A stretch of DNA of 64,000 nucleotides from Erysipelatoclostridium sp. An173 (GTDB lineage: Bacteria; Bacillota_I; Bacilli_A; Erysipelotrichales; Coprobacillaceae): NCBI RefSeq assembly GCF_002160495.1, contig NZ_NFKR01000010.1:29428-93427 (forward strand). Reading direction: 5' to 3'. The translations under genes and the position numbers were made by a program. Positions 25,854 to 36,553 of this stretch are shown here, piece after piece (the first letter of the stretch is position 1; each line of letters starts with the position of its first letter). The notes beneath the pieces are model-generated. The model worked only from the letters and a program-made list of their open reading frames with translations. It did not search any database and was not told where the DNA came from.

Positions 25854-27113
25854 TTAATCTAACTTATTTTCCATATTTGATAATGCTAGTAAAATCGATA
25901 GCTTTCCATATTCAAATGTTAAACCACCTTGTAAGTATAATGTATAAGGTTCAATAACAGGCGCATCAGCACTTAATTCAATCGTACTACCTTGTGTAAA
26001 GCTACCAGCAGCCATAACTTCATCAAATGGATACCCAGGCATTGGTGCTGGCAAAACATGAACAAAAGAATCAATAGGACTTGTCTGTTGAATACCTTGA
26101 GTAAAACTTACTAAATTATCTTTAGTTTTTAGTTCTAAAGTTTGAATAATATCAGTACGAAATTCATCATAGCGAGGAGACACATTAGAATATCCTAGCT
26201 TTTCTAACATATAAGCTGTAAACACAGCTGTTTTTAAGGCATTTTTGACAGCATTAGGGGCCATAAATATTCCCTTAAAAAAAGTATTGTTTAAATTAAA
26301 GTTTGCACCTAAGTCTTTTCCAATTCCCGGAGCTGTTAAACGCTCAGCAACCATGTGAATCAATATCTCATTTCCAGCAACATATCCACCTGTAGGAGCA
26401 ATTCCACCACCAAGATTTTTCATTAATGATCCAACAACAATATCAGCACCAACATGTCCAGGTTCTTTAGTTTCTACTAATTCTCCATAACAGTTATCTA
26501 CCATGATAATAACATCTTGATTAACTGTACGGATCTTATTAATAATTCTTTCAATTTTAGAAATAGAAAGTGATTTACGATGAGAATATCCTCTTGATCT
26601 TTGAATTTCTACCAACTTAACATTATTCTCTTTCAATCGATTGATAATACTTTCATCATCAAAATCATCATTAATCAATTCAATCTGTTCATACTTAACA
26701 CCATTTGCTTTTAAAGAAAGACTAGAATTACCACTGATTCCAATCATTTCTTGTAGAGAATCATATGGAGCTCCAGTTAATGAAATCATCGTATCTCCAT
26801 GTTTTAATAAAGCAGAAAGCGTTAAATAAATTGCATTTGTTCCACTCATAATTTGTGGCCGTACTAAAGCATCTTCACAACCAAGAACAGTAGCAAAAAT
26901 CTTTTCTAATTTATTTCTTCCTTCATCATAATTTCCATATCCATTAATATCACTAAAATCAGAATAAGAAACTCTATTATCAATAAATGCAGATAATATA
27001 CGGTTAGAATTCGCTAGACAAACCGCATCAATTTCCTTATAGATATCTTGTAAAACTGTATCAGATTCTTTAGCTAATTCTAGTAAATCAGGATTAATCT
27101 GTTCAAGTATCAA
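25854..27113 (-). CDS. methionine gamma-lyase family protein (aluminium-resistance/YnbB type)
   Basis: 419 aa. A Cys/Met-metabolism-type PLP fold with SGTNAIYLTLSALL, QRSRGYSHRKSL, MVDNCYGEL and the PLP-lysine stretch GSLMKNLGGGIAPTGGYVAG (~230), plus the C-terminal LQGGLTFEYGKL seen in this group. Its reaction is not firmly known. It is monocistronic, with AGGAGGTTT before the ATG. The gap to scfA is ~140 bp. Confidence 0.88.
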   Translation of the reverse strand: MILEQINPDLLELAKESDTVLQDIYKEIDAVCLANSNRILSAFIDNRVSYSDFSDINGYGNYDEGRNKLEKIFATVLGCEDALVRPQIMSGTNAIYLTLSALLKHGDTMISLTGAPYDSLQEMIGISGNSSLSLKANGVKYEQIELINDDFDDESIINRLKENNVKLVEIQRSRGYSHRKSLSISKIERIINKIRTVNQDVIIMVDNCYGELVETKEPGHVGADIVVGSLMKNLGGGIAPTGGYVAGNEILIHMVAERLTAPGIGKDLGANFNLNNTFFKGIFMAPNAVKNALKTAVFTAYMLEKLGYSNVSPRYDEFRTDIIQTLELKTKDNLVSFTQGIQQTSPIDSFVHVLPAPMPGYPFDEVMAAGSFTQGSTIELSADAPVIEPYTLYLQGGLTFEYGKLSILLALSNMENKLD

Positions 27114-27444
27114 TTATAAAACCTCCTATAATTAATTCATTGCTTATTATACACGAATCTTGTTAATTTGTACTGTTATCTAAGAAAGTAAATAATTTAT
27201 TTTGTGAAATATTATAGGTAGCTATAAATATTATTTTCATTTATTTGATAAAGTGAAGATTTATTTTTGAAAGAACTTATTTTCTATTTGTGAGTATAAC
27301 TTAATAAATATTCTACTATCCTATATTAATATCGATAAATTCTTAATAATGAATGAAAAAATGTTATAATAAGACATGATAGATGTACTTGTTGTTTTCA
27401 TAAATAACAAAATTTATTGATTAAAAAGACGAAAGGAACAAAAA
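27114..27444. promoter_or_regulatory. divergent intergenic region with a -10 candidate
   Basis: 331 bp between divergent genes. TATAAT at 27365-27370, preceded by TGT (extended -10-like), reads towards the 27445 gene. No clear -35, no terminator and no other structure seen. Confidence 0.4.
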
Positions 27445-28239
27445 ATGAGTGATAGAGTAATTATAAGACAATGTATAATTCCTATAATTGAGGAACATTT
27501 AAAGGATAATCTAGAGCCAAATACTATCAAAATGTATCAACAAATTATTGACCATGGAGTAAGTGAGGAAAGAGCAATTGAATTATTAGCTTTTTATTTC
27601 GAAATATACGTTAAAGAAAATTTTTTTAGTGATGAATTTGATAGTAAAAAATGGAAAAAATTTTTAGATAAATTAACTCCAATTTATCATATTCCTGGAG
27701 AATATGTATTTGATATTCAAGAAGAACGGGCCAATTTACGTGCTATTGCGCGAAATTATGGCAAAATCAAAACTGATACAGAGAAGTGGGAAGATGAACT
27801 TTATGTAGTTGAATCGCATTTATTAGTTTACAATGAATTGTATGCAATTGATAGTTATGAAGCCAAGAAAATCATTAATATTGTTATTAATCGTTTATTT
27901 GATTTAAAAAACGGATATACCAGCGATTATACAGATTATGCACATGAAGATATTTTATCATTAGCTGATGGATTAGAGCAAATCTGTAATCCATATGCAA
28001 ATACTCAGCTATATGATTATTTATCAAAATTTGTTGATTTAGAAGATCAAGCAAATTTTTCTGATATCTTCAAAAGTGTTTTCATAGTACTGGCAAAAGT
28101 GTTAGATAGTATTATTTTTCATGAAAAAAAATCAGGTAAGTACGGATATTTTGATTTTATCAGTCAGTTTATTGATGTAGATAAATGTATTGATGAAGGA
28201 CCAGTATTCTTTTTTAATGATCATACTTTAGAAAAGTAA
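27445..28239 (+). CDS. unknown protein (DUF1841-like N-terminus?)
   Basis: 264 aa, ATG after GAAAGGAAC. The N-terminal ~90 residues (helical, with HLKDN, GVSEERAIELLAFYFEIYVKE and DSKKWKKFLDKL) loosely resemble helical DUFs such as DUF1841, but I cannot confirm it. The rest is helical and acidic (Y/D/E-rich). No catalytic motif. It begins a run of four same-strand genes of unknown function (27445-31258), each with short gaps. Confidence 0.5.
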   Translation: MSDRVIIRQCIIPIIEEHLKDNLEPNTIKMYQQIIDHGVSEERAIELLAFYFEIYVKENFFSDEFDSKKWKKFLDKLTPIYHIPGEYVFDIQEERANLRAIARNYGKIKTDTEKWEDELYVVESHLLVYNELYAIDSYEAKKIINIVINRLFDLKNGYTSDYTDYAHEDILSLADGLEQICNPYANTQLYDYLSKFVDLEDQANFSDIFKSVFIVLAKVLDSIIFHEKKSGKYGYFDFISQFIDVDKCIDEGPVFFFNDHTLEK

Positions 28240-28312
28240 TTTAACTAGATTAATTGGAAATTAGTATGTAATAGTGAAGTTTGTTAAAAAATTTGAAAGA
28301 TGAAAATAGCTG

Positions 28313-29281
28313 ATGAAAGTTAAAGAATTGAGAAATTTATTAAAGGATAAAGATATCAAAGATATTAATGATGCTTTTGTTGAAGTTTATAAAGCTTTAC
28401 CAAAAGCTAAAAAAGAAGAAATAGATCCATATATTATTAGTATTATTAATGGTGAAGGTAAAAAGAAACCAAAACCAGAAGAACTATCATTGCCAGAATT
28501 ATTTGATCAGATTTCTTTTTTGATCAATAATGCTTATTTAGGAAATTATATTGGACCTAATCGAATAATACCCAAAAGGGATAGATTTAAGTGGCGTTTT
28601 CAGGTTAAAAGATATCTTAAAGTATTATTGGCTGTCAGCGCTGAAGATGAAAATTTTGCCACGGCTGTTAATTTTATCGAAGAAATTTATCGAATGTTAG
28701 CATATGGCTGTGGTATTTATATTTTTTCAAGCGACGATCCATTTGCATCAGTAGGCATTAGTCAAGTAGATTTATATCAGCAATATGTAAGTCGTCAAAT
28801 GCAATTAGAAATAAATGAAGAAGTGATTCGAAAGATGGTTAATCATGCTGTTGATTGTTATTTAAGTAGGACATGTTTACATATTGAGCTGTATTCGGTC
28901 TTAAATTATTATGTTTGTCAAAATGAATATCGTACGATGGTACTTGCCTATGGAAAACAGTTGATTAAATCGCAGCATGAAAAATTATCACAGTCAAAGA
29001 AATACGATGATCATCGCTATATTTTAATTAGATCAATTGAGGAAATGAATGATTTGATTTTTATTTTTGAAGATAATTTTACCATAAAAACATTGAGTTA
29101 TTACTTTAAAAACAGATTTGAAACTAAAGATACTACGTTTGAAAAAGCAATAAAATTAGTAGAATTATTTAAAACCGATAAAGACTGGCTGATAACATAT
29201 AAATATGGAATTAAACGTAAAATTCAGTTTAGTGATAAACAAAATGCTAAATATCAAAAGCTTTTAAAAGAAATAAATTAA
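28313..29281 (+). CDS. unknown protein
   Basis: 322 aa. N-terminal basic helical part (KELRNLLKDKDIKDINDAFVEVYKALPKAKKEEID) then a conserved-looking core (PNRIIPKRDRFKWRFQVKRYLKVLLAV, RMLAYGCGIYIFSSDDPFASVG) and a helical repeat-like C-terminus. I do not recognise the family. It lies 73 bp after the first gene and 40 bp before the SWIM gene. Confidence 0.5.
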   Translation: MKVKELRNLLKDKDIKDINDAFVEVYKALPKAKKEEIDPYIISIINGEGKKKPKPEELSLPELFDQISFLINNAYLGNYIGPNRIIPKRDRFKWRFQVKRYLKVLLAVSAEDENFATAVNFIEEIYRMLAYGCGIYIFSSDDPFASVGISQVDLYQQYVSRQMQLEINEEVIRKMVNHAVDCYLSRTCLHIELYSVLNYYVCQNEYRTMVLAYGKQLIKSQHEKLSQSKKYDDHRYILIRSIEEMNDLIFIFEDNFTIKTLSYYFKNRFETKDTTFEKAIKLVELFKTDKDWLITYKYGIKRKIQFSDKQNAKYQKLLKEIN

Positions 29282-29321
29282 GATAAATCTATATATTAAA
29301 AATATAAAAGGTGGTGAAATA

Positions 29322-30977
29322 ATGGATTGGGAAGATTTATTTAGAGAAGTAATCTTAGATCGTGGTTATGATTATTATCTTGAAGATGCAGTAGAATTAC
29401 AAAATGTAACTAATGATCATATTGAAGCAATAGTAAGTGGTAATGAAGAATATGAGGTGGAAATTGATTTTGATCATGATAGAATAGTGGGGATGTATTG
29501 TTCCTGCCCTTACGCTGAAAAAGGTTATAATTGTAAACATATGGCAGCAGTCTTATATAAATGGCAAGAAAATAAGCAAGATCAACTTGTAATATCTAAT
29601 GATTGTTCTTCAACAGATTCAAATAACACGCTAACTGATTTAATAAAAGGAGCTAATCAAGAGCAGGTAAATGAATTTTTGTATGATGTTTTAAATAATG
29701 ATACTAATTTACTGACAAAATTCAGACAATATATTAATAATTATGAAATTAGTATCAATGAATATAAAAGTGAAATTGATCGAGTGGTTAGATCATATCT
29801 AGGGCGTAATTATTTTATTTCTTATGATGAAGCAAATGATTTTATCGATACTATGGAAAATTATATTTATCATGATGTAAATGGGATGATTGATGATGGT
29901 GATTACCTAAAAGCTTTTGAATTAACTTGTTATTTATTTGTAAAAGTTGGAAACGTCGATATCGATGACTCTGATGGTGGTACCGGGACGTTTGCTGATT
30001 TATGCTTTAAAACCTGGAATCAAATTTTGGATGAGTGTGATGAAATGATTGAAGAAAAGATATATAATTGGTTTATTGGTCATTTAAATGGTTCAGTTAT
30101 TGATTATATGGAAGATTATATTGAAAATATATTAATGAGTCGGTTTAAAAGTGAAAAATTTTTGAAGGAAAAATTAAGATATACAGAAAATAAAGTTAAT
30201 TTTTTAAAAAAGCAATCAGGCAACTGGTATACAGATTTTATTTTTGAAAAATGGGTATTACATCATCTTGAGATAATGGAAGAATTAAAATATTCTGTCG
30301 ATGATATTTATAGTTATTGCCAAAAATATTGGCAATATTCAAGAATTCGTGAATATTATATTTCAATTTGTATTAATCAAAAAAAATATAACGAAGCCAT
30401 TAAACTTATAAACGAATCACTCCAATTAGATGCTGGTAAACGTGGGTTGATTATTGAATACAGAACAAAACTTAAGGAAATATATAAACAAATAAATAAC
30501 GACGAAGCCTATAAAGAGCAGCTCTGGCAACTGGTTACTACAGACAACCCTGGCAACTTAGATGATTTTAATGAATTAAAATCGTTATATTCAAATAAGG
30601 AATGGATAAATATTCGCGAACAAATATTTGCAATGCTTCCTGAAAATGTTCGGATTGATCGTTTATTTGAACAGGAAAAATTGTATGATAGATTATTAAT
30701 GTATGTTTTAAAAACGCCTGGTTTAAATTGTTTATTTGAATATGAAAAAGTTTTGAAATTACAATATCCTCAAGAACTGTTACAAAAATATACCGATGAG
30801 TTAAATCAAAAAGCTAGATATACTGCCAATCGTAAGACATATCAAGAGTGGGTAATGATTTTAAAAAGGATGACCAAAATTACTGGTGGTAACATAGCGG
30901 TAAAAAAGATAGTAACTGAATGGAAAAAAATATATAAAAATAGAAGAGCGATGATGGAAGAATTAAATCGCCTATAG
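29322..30977 (+). CDS. SWIM zinc-finger domain protein
   Basis: 551 aa. The SWIM motif is CSCPYAEKGYNCKH (CxCx8CxH) near residues 53-66, preceded by a beta-rich module (VEIDFDHDRIVGMY). The rest is long and helical, with TPR-like helix pairs near 330-400 (SICINQKKYNEAIKLINESLQLD) and a basic end. SWIM domains bind DNA or proteins. It has no helicase or nuclease domain. GGTGGTGAA precedes the ATG. Confidence 0.75.
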   Translation: MDWEDLFREVILDRGYDYYLEDAVELQNVTNDHIEAIVSGNEEYEVEIDFDHDRIVGMYCSCPYAEKGYNCKHMAAVLYKWQENKQDQLVISNDCSSTDSNNTLTDLIKGANQEQVNEFLYDVLNNDTNLLTKFRQYINNYEISINEYKSEIDRVVRSYLGRNYFISYDEANDFIDTMENYIYHDVNGMIDDGDYLKAFELTCYLFVKVGNVDIDDSDGGTGTFADLCFKTWNQILDECDEMIEEKIYNWFIGHLNGSVIDYMEDYIENILMSRFKSEKFLKEKLRYTENKVNFLKKQSGNWYTDFIFEKWVLHHLEIMEELKYSVDDIYSYCQKYWQYSRIREYYISICINQKKYNEAIKLINESLQLDAGKRGLIIEYRTKLKEIYKQINNDEAYKEQLWQLVTTDNPGNLDDFNELKSLYSNKEWINIREQIFAMLPENVRIDRLFEQEKLYDRLLMYVLKTPGLNCLFEYEKVLKLQYPQELLQKYTDELNQKARYTANRKTYQEWVMILKRMTKITGGNIAVKKIVTEWKKIYKNRRAMMEELNRL

Positions 30978-30988
30978 GAGTTTGAACA

Positions 30989-31258
30989 ATGAAAAAAACA
31001 AATGCAAAACAAGCACAAGAAGAACTAACAATGATATTGTTGTATTTATCAAGATTTGAACGTAATCAATATAATGATGATGAAAAATTTTATTATGCTT
31101 GGAAAGGATATGATTTTGATGTTATCAATAAATTAGATGACGATGATTTTATTAATCAAGGAACACGACCTTCAAGAACAAAAAGTGTCTATATTTCCAA
31201 AAAAGGAGAAGAATATGCTAGAAAATTAATGGAGAAATATGGGATTTCTGATTGGTAA
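30989..31258 (+). CDS. DUF6429-like small protein
   Basis: 89 aa. The pattern LLYLSRFERNQ...AWKGYDFDVINKLDDDDFI..KSVYISKKGEEYARKLMEKY looks like DUF6429, a winged-helix-like small protein family of unknown function. It starts 11 bp after the SWIM gene with TAGGAG as ribosome site and ends the four-gene run. A hairpin follows at 31305. Confidence 0.65.
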   Translation: MKKTNAKQAQEELTMILLYLSRFERNQYNDDEKFYYAWKGYDFDVINKLDDDDFINQGTRPSRTKSVYISKKGEEYARKLMEKYGISDW

Positions 31259-31747
31259 GCAATGATTGCGTGGGTCAATAAAGCATCTTTATTATCTGTA
31301 AAATGAGCCAGTCTATATAGACTGGCTCTACTAGTGATATTGATAAAAGGGTAAAGATATCGATAATCTAAATAATAGTGGGGGTTATATCAGATTTAAA
31401 TAAACTTGGGGGTGCAAAAAACAGGGCTTTTTTATTAATTTAAATTTTTTTAGGATATTTTATAGATATTTATTATCTTGATTTACCATTAGATATAGGG
31501 TGAAAAATAAGAGTTAGATAATTCCAAAATTCTTGAAAGTTTTCTAAGTTGACTGGATATGATTTCGTTATATATTTTGATACCTTTTCCACTATATGTT
31601 TTCCTGTATATCGATGATTAAATCTTCATTTTTGCTCATGTAAAAATAACGGCAGTGATTCTTTTTTTTACTCCATGATATATCCTGATGATATTGTTTT
31701 GTACATTGCCCGCTATTGTATTTAGCCATTTTAATCAGTGATTTGCC
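31259..31747. other. gene-free stretch with transposase debris
   Basis: 489 bp. Besides the hairpin at 31305-31328, the minus strand carries degraded coding-like sequence downstream of the IS1595-type remnant, with several stops. No intact gene. Confidence 0.4.
31305..31328 (+). terminator. hairpin after the four-gene unknown block
   Basis: GAGCCAGTC and GACTGGCTC form a 9-bp stem (extendable) 46 bp past the last stop. The T run is weak. Confidence 0.55.
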
Positions 31748-31939
31748 TCACTTCACTACATACTGTTTTTTTCTACTTTTAATGAAAGAATAGTGAGTAC
31801 AACCGCATTTTTCGCAGTAAAATCCGGTTGACCATTTAATCTTAAAAAAATAATTAACGCAGGCAATATAATCATTACTGTATTTATCAACAATTTCAAC
31901 CAAAGAATCCTTTTTAGGTTTAAGCTTATTATTAGACAT
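31748..31939 (-). pseudogene. truncated IS1595-type transposase (N-terminal zinc ribbon)
   Basis: About 63 codons from ATG 31939 (GAGGTG before it): SLVEIVDKYSNDYIACVNYFFKIKWSTGFYCEKCGCTHYSFIKSR, the N-terminal helix and zinc ribbon of IS1595/ISSpo3-type transposases. It stops after RKKQYVVK where a second CxxC is expected, and the DDE domain is absent. Confidence 0.65.
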
Positions 31940-32110
31940 CCCGATCACCTCGAAATAATTATATTAAAAAATATAAACTCCAGTTAAATGAACATAATGT
32001 TTAAAACCTCTTTCTTGGTTTTTATCTAATTTTGTTGTTTTTCTAAGAATATGTCATCTTCTGCATCAAGTAGCTAACGAAGAAATTGAGTAAAAATTTA
32101 TATTACTAAA

Positions 32111-32208
32111 TAACTTAGACATCTTATGTTGATATTAAAATAAACGTTGTATACTTAAATATACTTAAAAATTTAAATACATCTTATGTTGATTTAACGC
32201 TCTTTTAT
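32111..32208 (-). ncRNA. degenerate two-repeat mini-CRISPR, putative CreR-type regulatory RNA
   Basis: On the minus strand psi-repeat 1 (32200-32171) matches the array repeat at 25 of 30 positions with an intact 3' handle TATTTAAAT. A 30-bp pseudo-spacer (32170-32141) follows, then psi-repeat 2 (32140-32111), good over its first 22 bases but with a scrambled handle. The main array has 34-37 bp spacers. A promoter (TTGCCA-17-TATAAT) places +1 near 32208. The first 18 bases of the spacer match the cas6 upstream region at 15 positions next to TCA. This is the design of CreR guide RNAs that repress cas operons. Confidence 0.7.
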
Positions 32209-32214
32209 ATTTAG

Positions 32215-32243
32215 ATTATAATTCTTTTAAAAATAAATGGCAA
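32215..32243 (-). promoter_or_regulatory. sigma-70-type promoter of the mini-CRISPR RNA
   Basis: Minus strand: -35 TTGCCA (32243-32238), 17-bp spacer, -10 TATAAT (32220-32215). Fourteen bases after the -10 the first pseudo-repeat begins. Confidence 0.7.
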
Positions 32244-32251
32244 ATTTAATG

Positions 32252-32295
32252 TCATTTTAGGTGTATTTAAATTAATTATTCATTTTATGTATAAT
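32252..32295 (+). promoter_or_regulatory. putative CreR target overlapping a cas promoter
   Basis: TCA (32252-32254) followed by TTTTAGGTGTATTTAAAT (32255-32272) matches the pseudo-spacer 5' end with mismatches at positions 6, 9 and 17. TATAAT at 32290-32295 has a weak -35 (TTTAAA/TTAAAT, 32266-32272) inside the match, so bound Cascade would block it. Confidence 0.5.
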
Positions 32296-32325
32296 TAAGA
32301 AAAAATTGATTTTATTTTAATTATA

Positions 32326-32354
32326 TTGAACAATAATTAAAGAAATGTTAGAAT
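32326..32354 (+). promoter_or_regulatory. candidate cas operon promoter
   Basis: TTGAAC (32326-32331), 17-bp spacing, TAGAAT (32349-32354), about 90 bp before cas6. This may be the main promoter or a second one beside that at 32290. Confidence 0.5.
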
Positions 32355-32415
32355 TTAAATATAGGAAGAATTGGTTAAATAGATGTATCATAAAAATCAT
32401 ATTTTTACCGCGATA

Positions 32416-32429
32416 TGTAAGCGCTTATA
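32416..32429 (+). promoter_or_regulatory. cre-like (CcpA) site before cas6
   Basis: TGTAAGCGCTTATA differs by one base from the palindromic cre TGTAAGCGCTTACA. It lies between the promoter and the cas6 ribosome site, where CcpA would act as a roadblock. Inference from sequence only. Confidence 0.45.
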
Positions 32430-32447
32430 AAAAAATAGGAGGAGAAC

Positions 32448-33140
32448 ATGGATATATATGAACTAAAAATAAAAATTTATTTATTAAAAGACATTAAAGT
32501 TAATGAAACACAGAATTATTTAGCTTATTTTATTGATAGTGTATTAGTGAAAAATAAGCAATATGCTCAAATGCATGAACAAAACACTTATAAATATTAT
32601 ACATTTGATAGTTTATATCCGCTTGCTAAAAATGGTATTTATAAAGCAGATAATATTTATGTATTTAGAATTAGAACAATAGATTATAAACTAGCAGAGT
32701 ATTTTAGTAATAATTTAAGTAATAATAGAACTAATGAATTACAGGGATTAACTACTAATATAAAGATCTTAAAACAGCATTTAATCAAAAAAATATATAC
32801 ACTAACTCCAGTGATAATAAAAACAGAAAATGGTTATTGGAAAAATAATTTAAGTTTAAATGATTTTGAAGAACGTTTAAAAACAAATTTAATAAAAAAA
32901 TATAACAATTTATTTAATTGTAAATTAGATGAGGATTTTCAATTTTATAATTACTTAAAATTTAAAAATAAAGTTCCTGTTTCTCGTAAATATAAAAATA
33001 TTACTTTATTAGGCGATATGCTGGAACTTGAAATTGCAGAAAATGATATAGCTCAAAAATTAGCATGGTTAGCAATAGGTGTATCGCTTGGAGAACTTAG
33101 CGCTCGTGGTTACGGTATGGTTAATTATCAATTTTATTAA
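32448..33140 (+). CDS. cas6: Cas6 pre-crRNA endoribonuclease
   Basis: 230 aa, first gene of the type I-B operon, with AGGAGGAG before the ATG. It ends with the Gly-rich loop GVSLGELSARGYGMVNY typical of Cas6 RAMP proteins. The N-terminal strand IYELKIKIYLLKDI begins the first ferredoxin-like fold. Cas6 cuts the repeat to leave an 8-nt 5' handle, here ATTTAAAT. The catalytic His is not obvious (possible around YPLAKNGIY or H40). Confidence 0.88.
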   Translation: MDIYELKIKIYLLKDIKVNETQNYLAYFIDSVLVKNKQYAQMHEQNTYKYYTFDSLYPLAKNGIYKADNIYVFRIRTIDYKLAEYFSNNLSNNRTNELQGLTTNIKILKQHLIKKIYTLTPVIIKTENGYWKNNLSLNDFEERLKTNLIKKYNNLFNCKLDEDFQFYNYLKFKNKVPVSRKYKNITLLGDMLELEIAENDIAQKLAWLAIGVSLGELSARGYGMVNYQFY

Positions 33141-33157
33141 AAGGGAGGGAGAAATGT

Positions 33158-35807
<2,650 letters not shown>

Positions 35808-35811
35808 CTGT

Positions 35812-36516
35812 ATGAAGGCTTTAAAATTTACTTTAAGTGGCAAAACTGCTTTTTTTAAACGACCAGAAGTAAATACTTATTATTATTTTACTTTTGGAAA
35901 TATTCATAAAGTAGCTTTATTAGGAATTTTTGGTGCTATTTTAGGATATCAGGGCTATAATGCTACTAAAGATAAAGGGTTACCAGAATTTTATCAAAAA
36001 TTACATGATTTAAAAATATCAATTATTCCAAGAAATAAAAATGGTTATATTTCAAAAAAAATACAATATTTTAATAACTCAGTTGGATATGCATCAAATG
36101 AAACTGGCGGTAATTTGATTGTTAAAGAACAGTGGTTAGAAAATCCGATTTGGGATATAGTGGTTTTATTAGATTGTCAAGAGGCTGATAAGTTAGCTTT
36201 GTCATTATTAAATAATACTTGTATCTATATTCCCTATCTAGGAAAAAATGATCATCCTGCTAATATAAGTAATGTTGAAATTATTGAACTTACGGAAAAA
36301 AAGATTAATGAGGATAAAATTGTTTGTTTATTTCCAAAAGATATGTTTGAAGAAGCGGATGATCAAGGGAACTATTACAAATATCAAGAAAGTTTACCTA
36401 TTGGATTGAATAGAGAAACCGGGATGTATGATTATGAAATTTTTATTCAAACTAATTTATTATTAGATGGTAAAACAGCATATAGTTTTAATCAAGAAAA
36501 TATTATATTTTATTAA
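35812..36516 (+). CDS. cas5: Cas5b crRNA 5'-handle binding protein
   Basis: 234 aa. The N-terminal KALKFTLSGKTAFFKRPEVNTYYYFTFGNIHKVALLGIFGAILGY is the Cas5 RAMP fold of the I-B (Cas5h/t) group. It caps the 5' handle of the crRNA. A GC-rich hairpin lies directly after the stop, separating Cascade genes from cas3-4-1-2. Confidence 0.92.
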   Translation: MKALKFTLSGKTAFFKRPEVNTYYYFTFGNIHKVALLGIFGAILGYQGYNATKDKGLPEFYQKLHDLKISIIPRNKNGYISKKIQYFNNSVGYASNETGGNLIVKEQWLENPIWDIVVLLDCQEADKLALSLLNNTCIYIPYLGKNDHPANISNVEIIELTEKKINEDKIVCLFPKDMFEEADDQGNYYKYQESLPIGLNRETGMYDYEIFIQTNLLLDGKTAYSFNQENIIFY

Positions 36517-36517
36517 G

Positions 36518-36537
36518 CCCGCTAACTAGCGGGTTTT
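36518..36537 (+). terminator. intra-operon terminator/attenuator between cas5 and cas3
   Basis: CCCGCT, loop AACT, AGCGGG (36518-36533), then TTTT. The stem is the most GC-rich sequence in the locus. It probably reduces transcription into cas3-cas4-cas1-cas2. Confidence 0.65.
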
Positions 36538-36553
36538 ATTGAAGGTGATAAAA

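Noticed and set aside
32001..32030. Terminator for the mini-CRISPR RNA (AAAACC/GGTTTT hairpin)
   Set aside because: The stem is only 6 bp and lies ~90 bp beyond psi-repeat 2; possible but too weak to call.
32373..32398. A fourth degenerate repeat (TAGATGTAT...AAAAAT) before cas6
   Set aside because: Only about 9 contiguous bases match the repeat; not above chance in AT-rich DNA.
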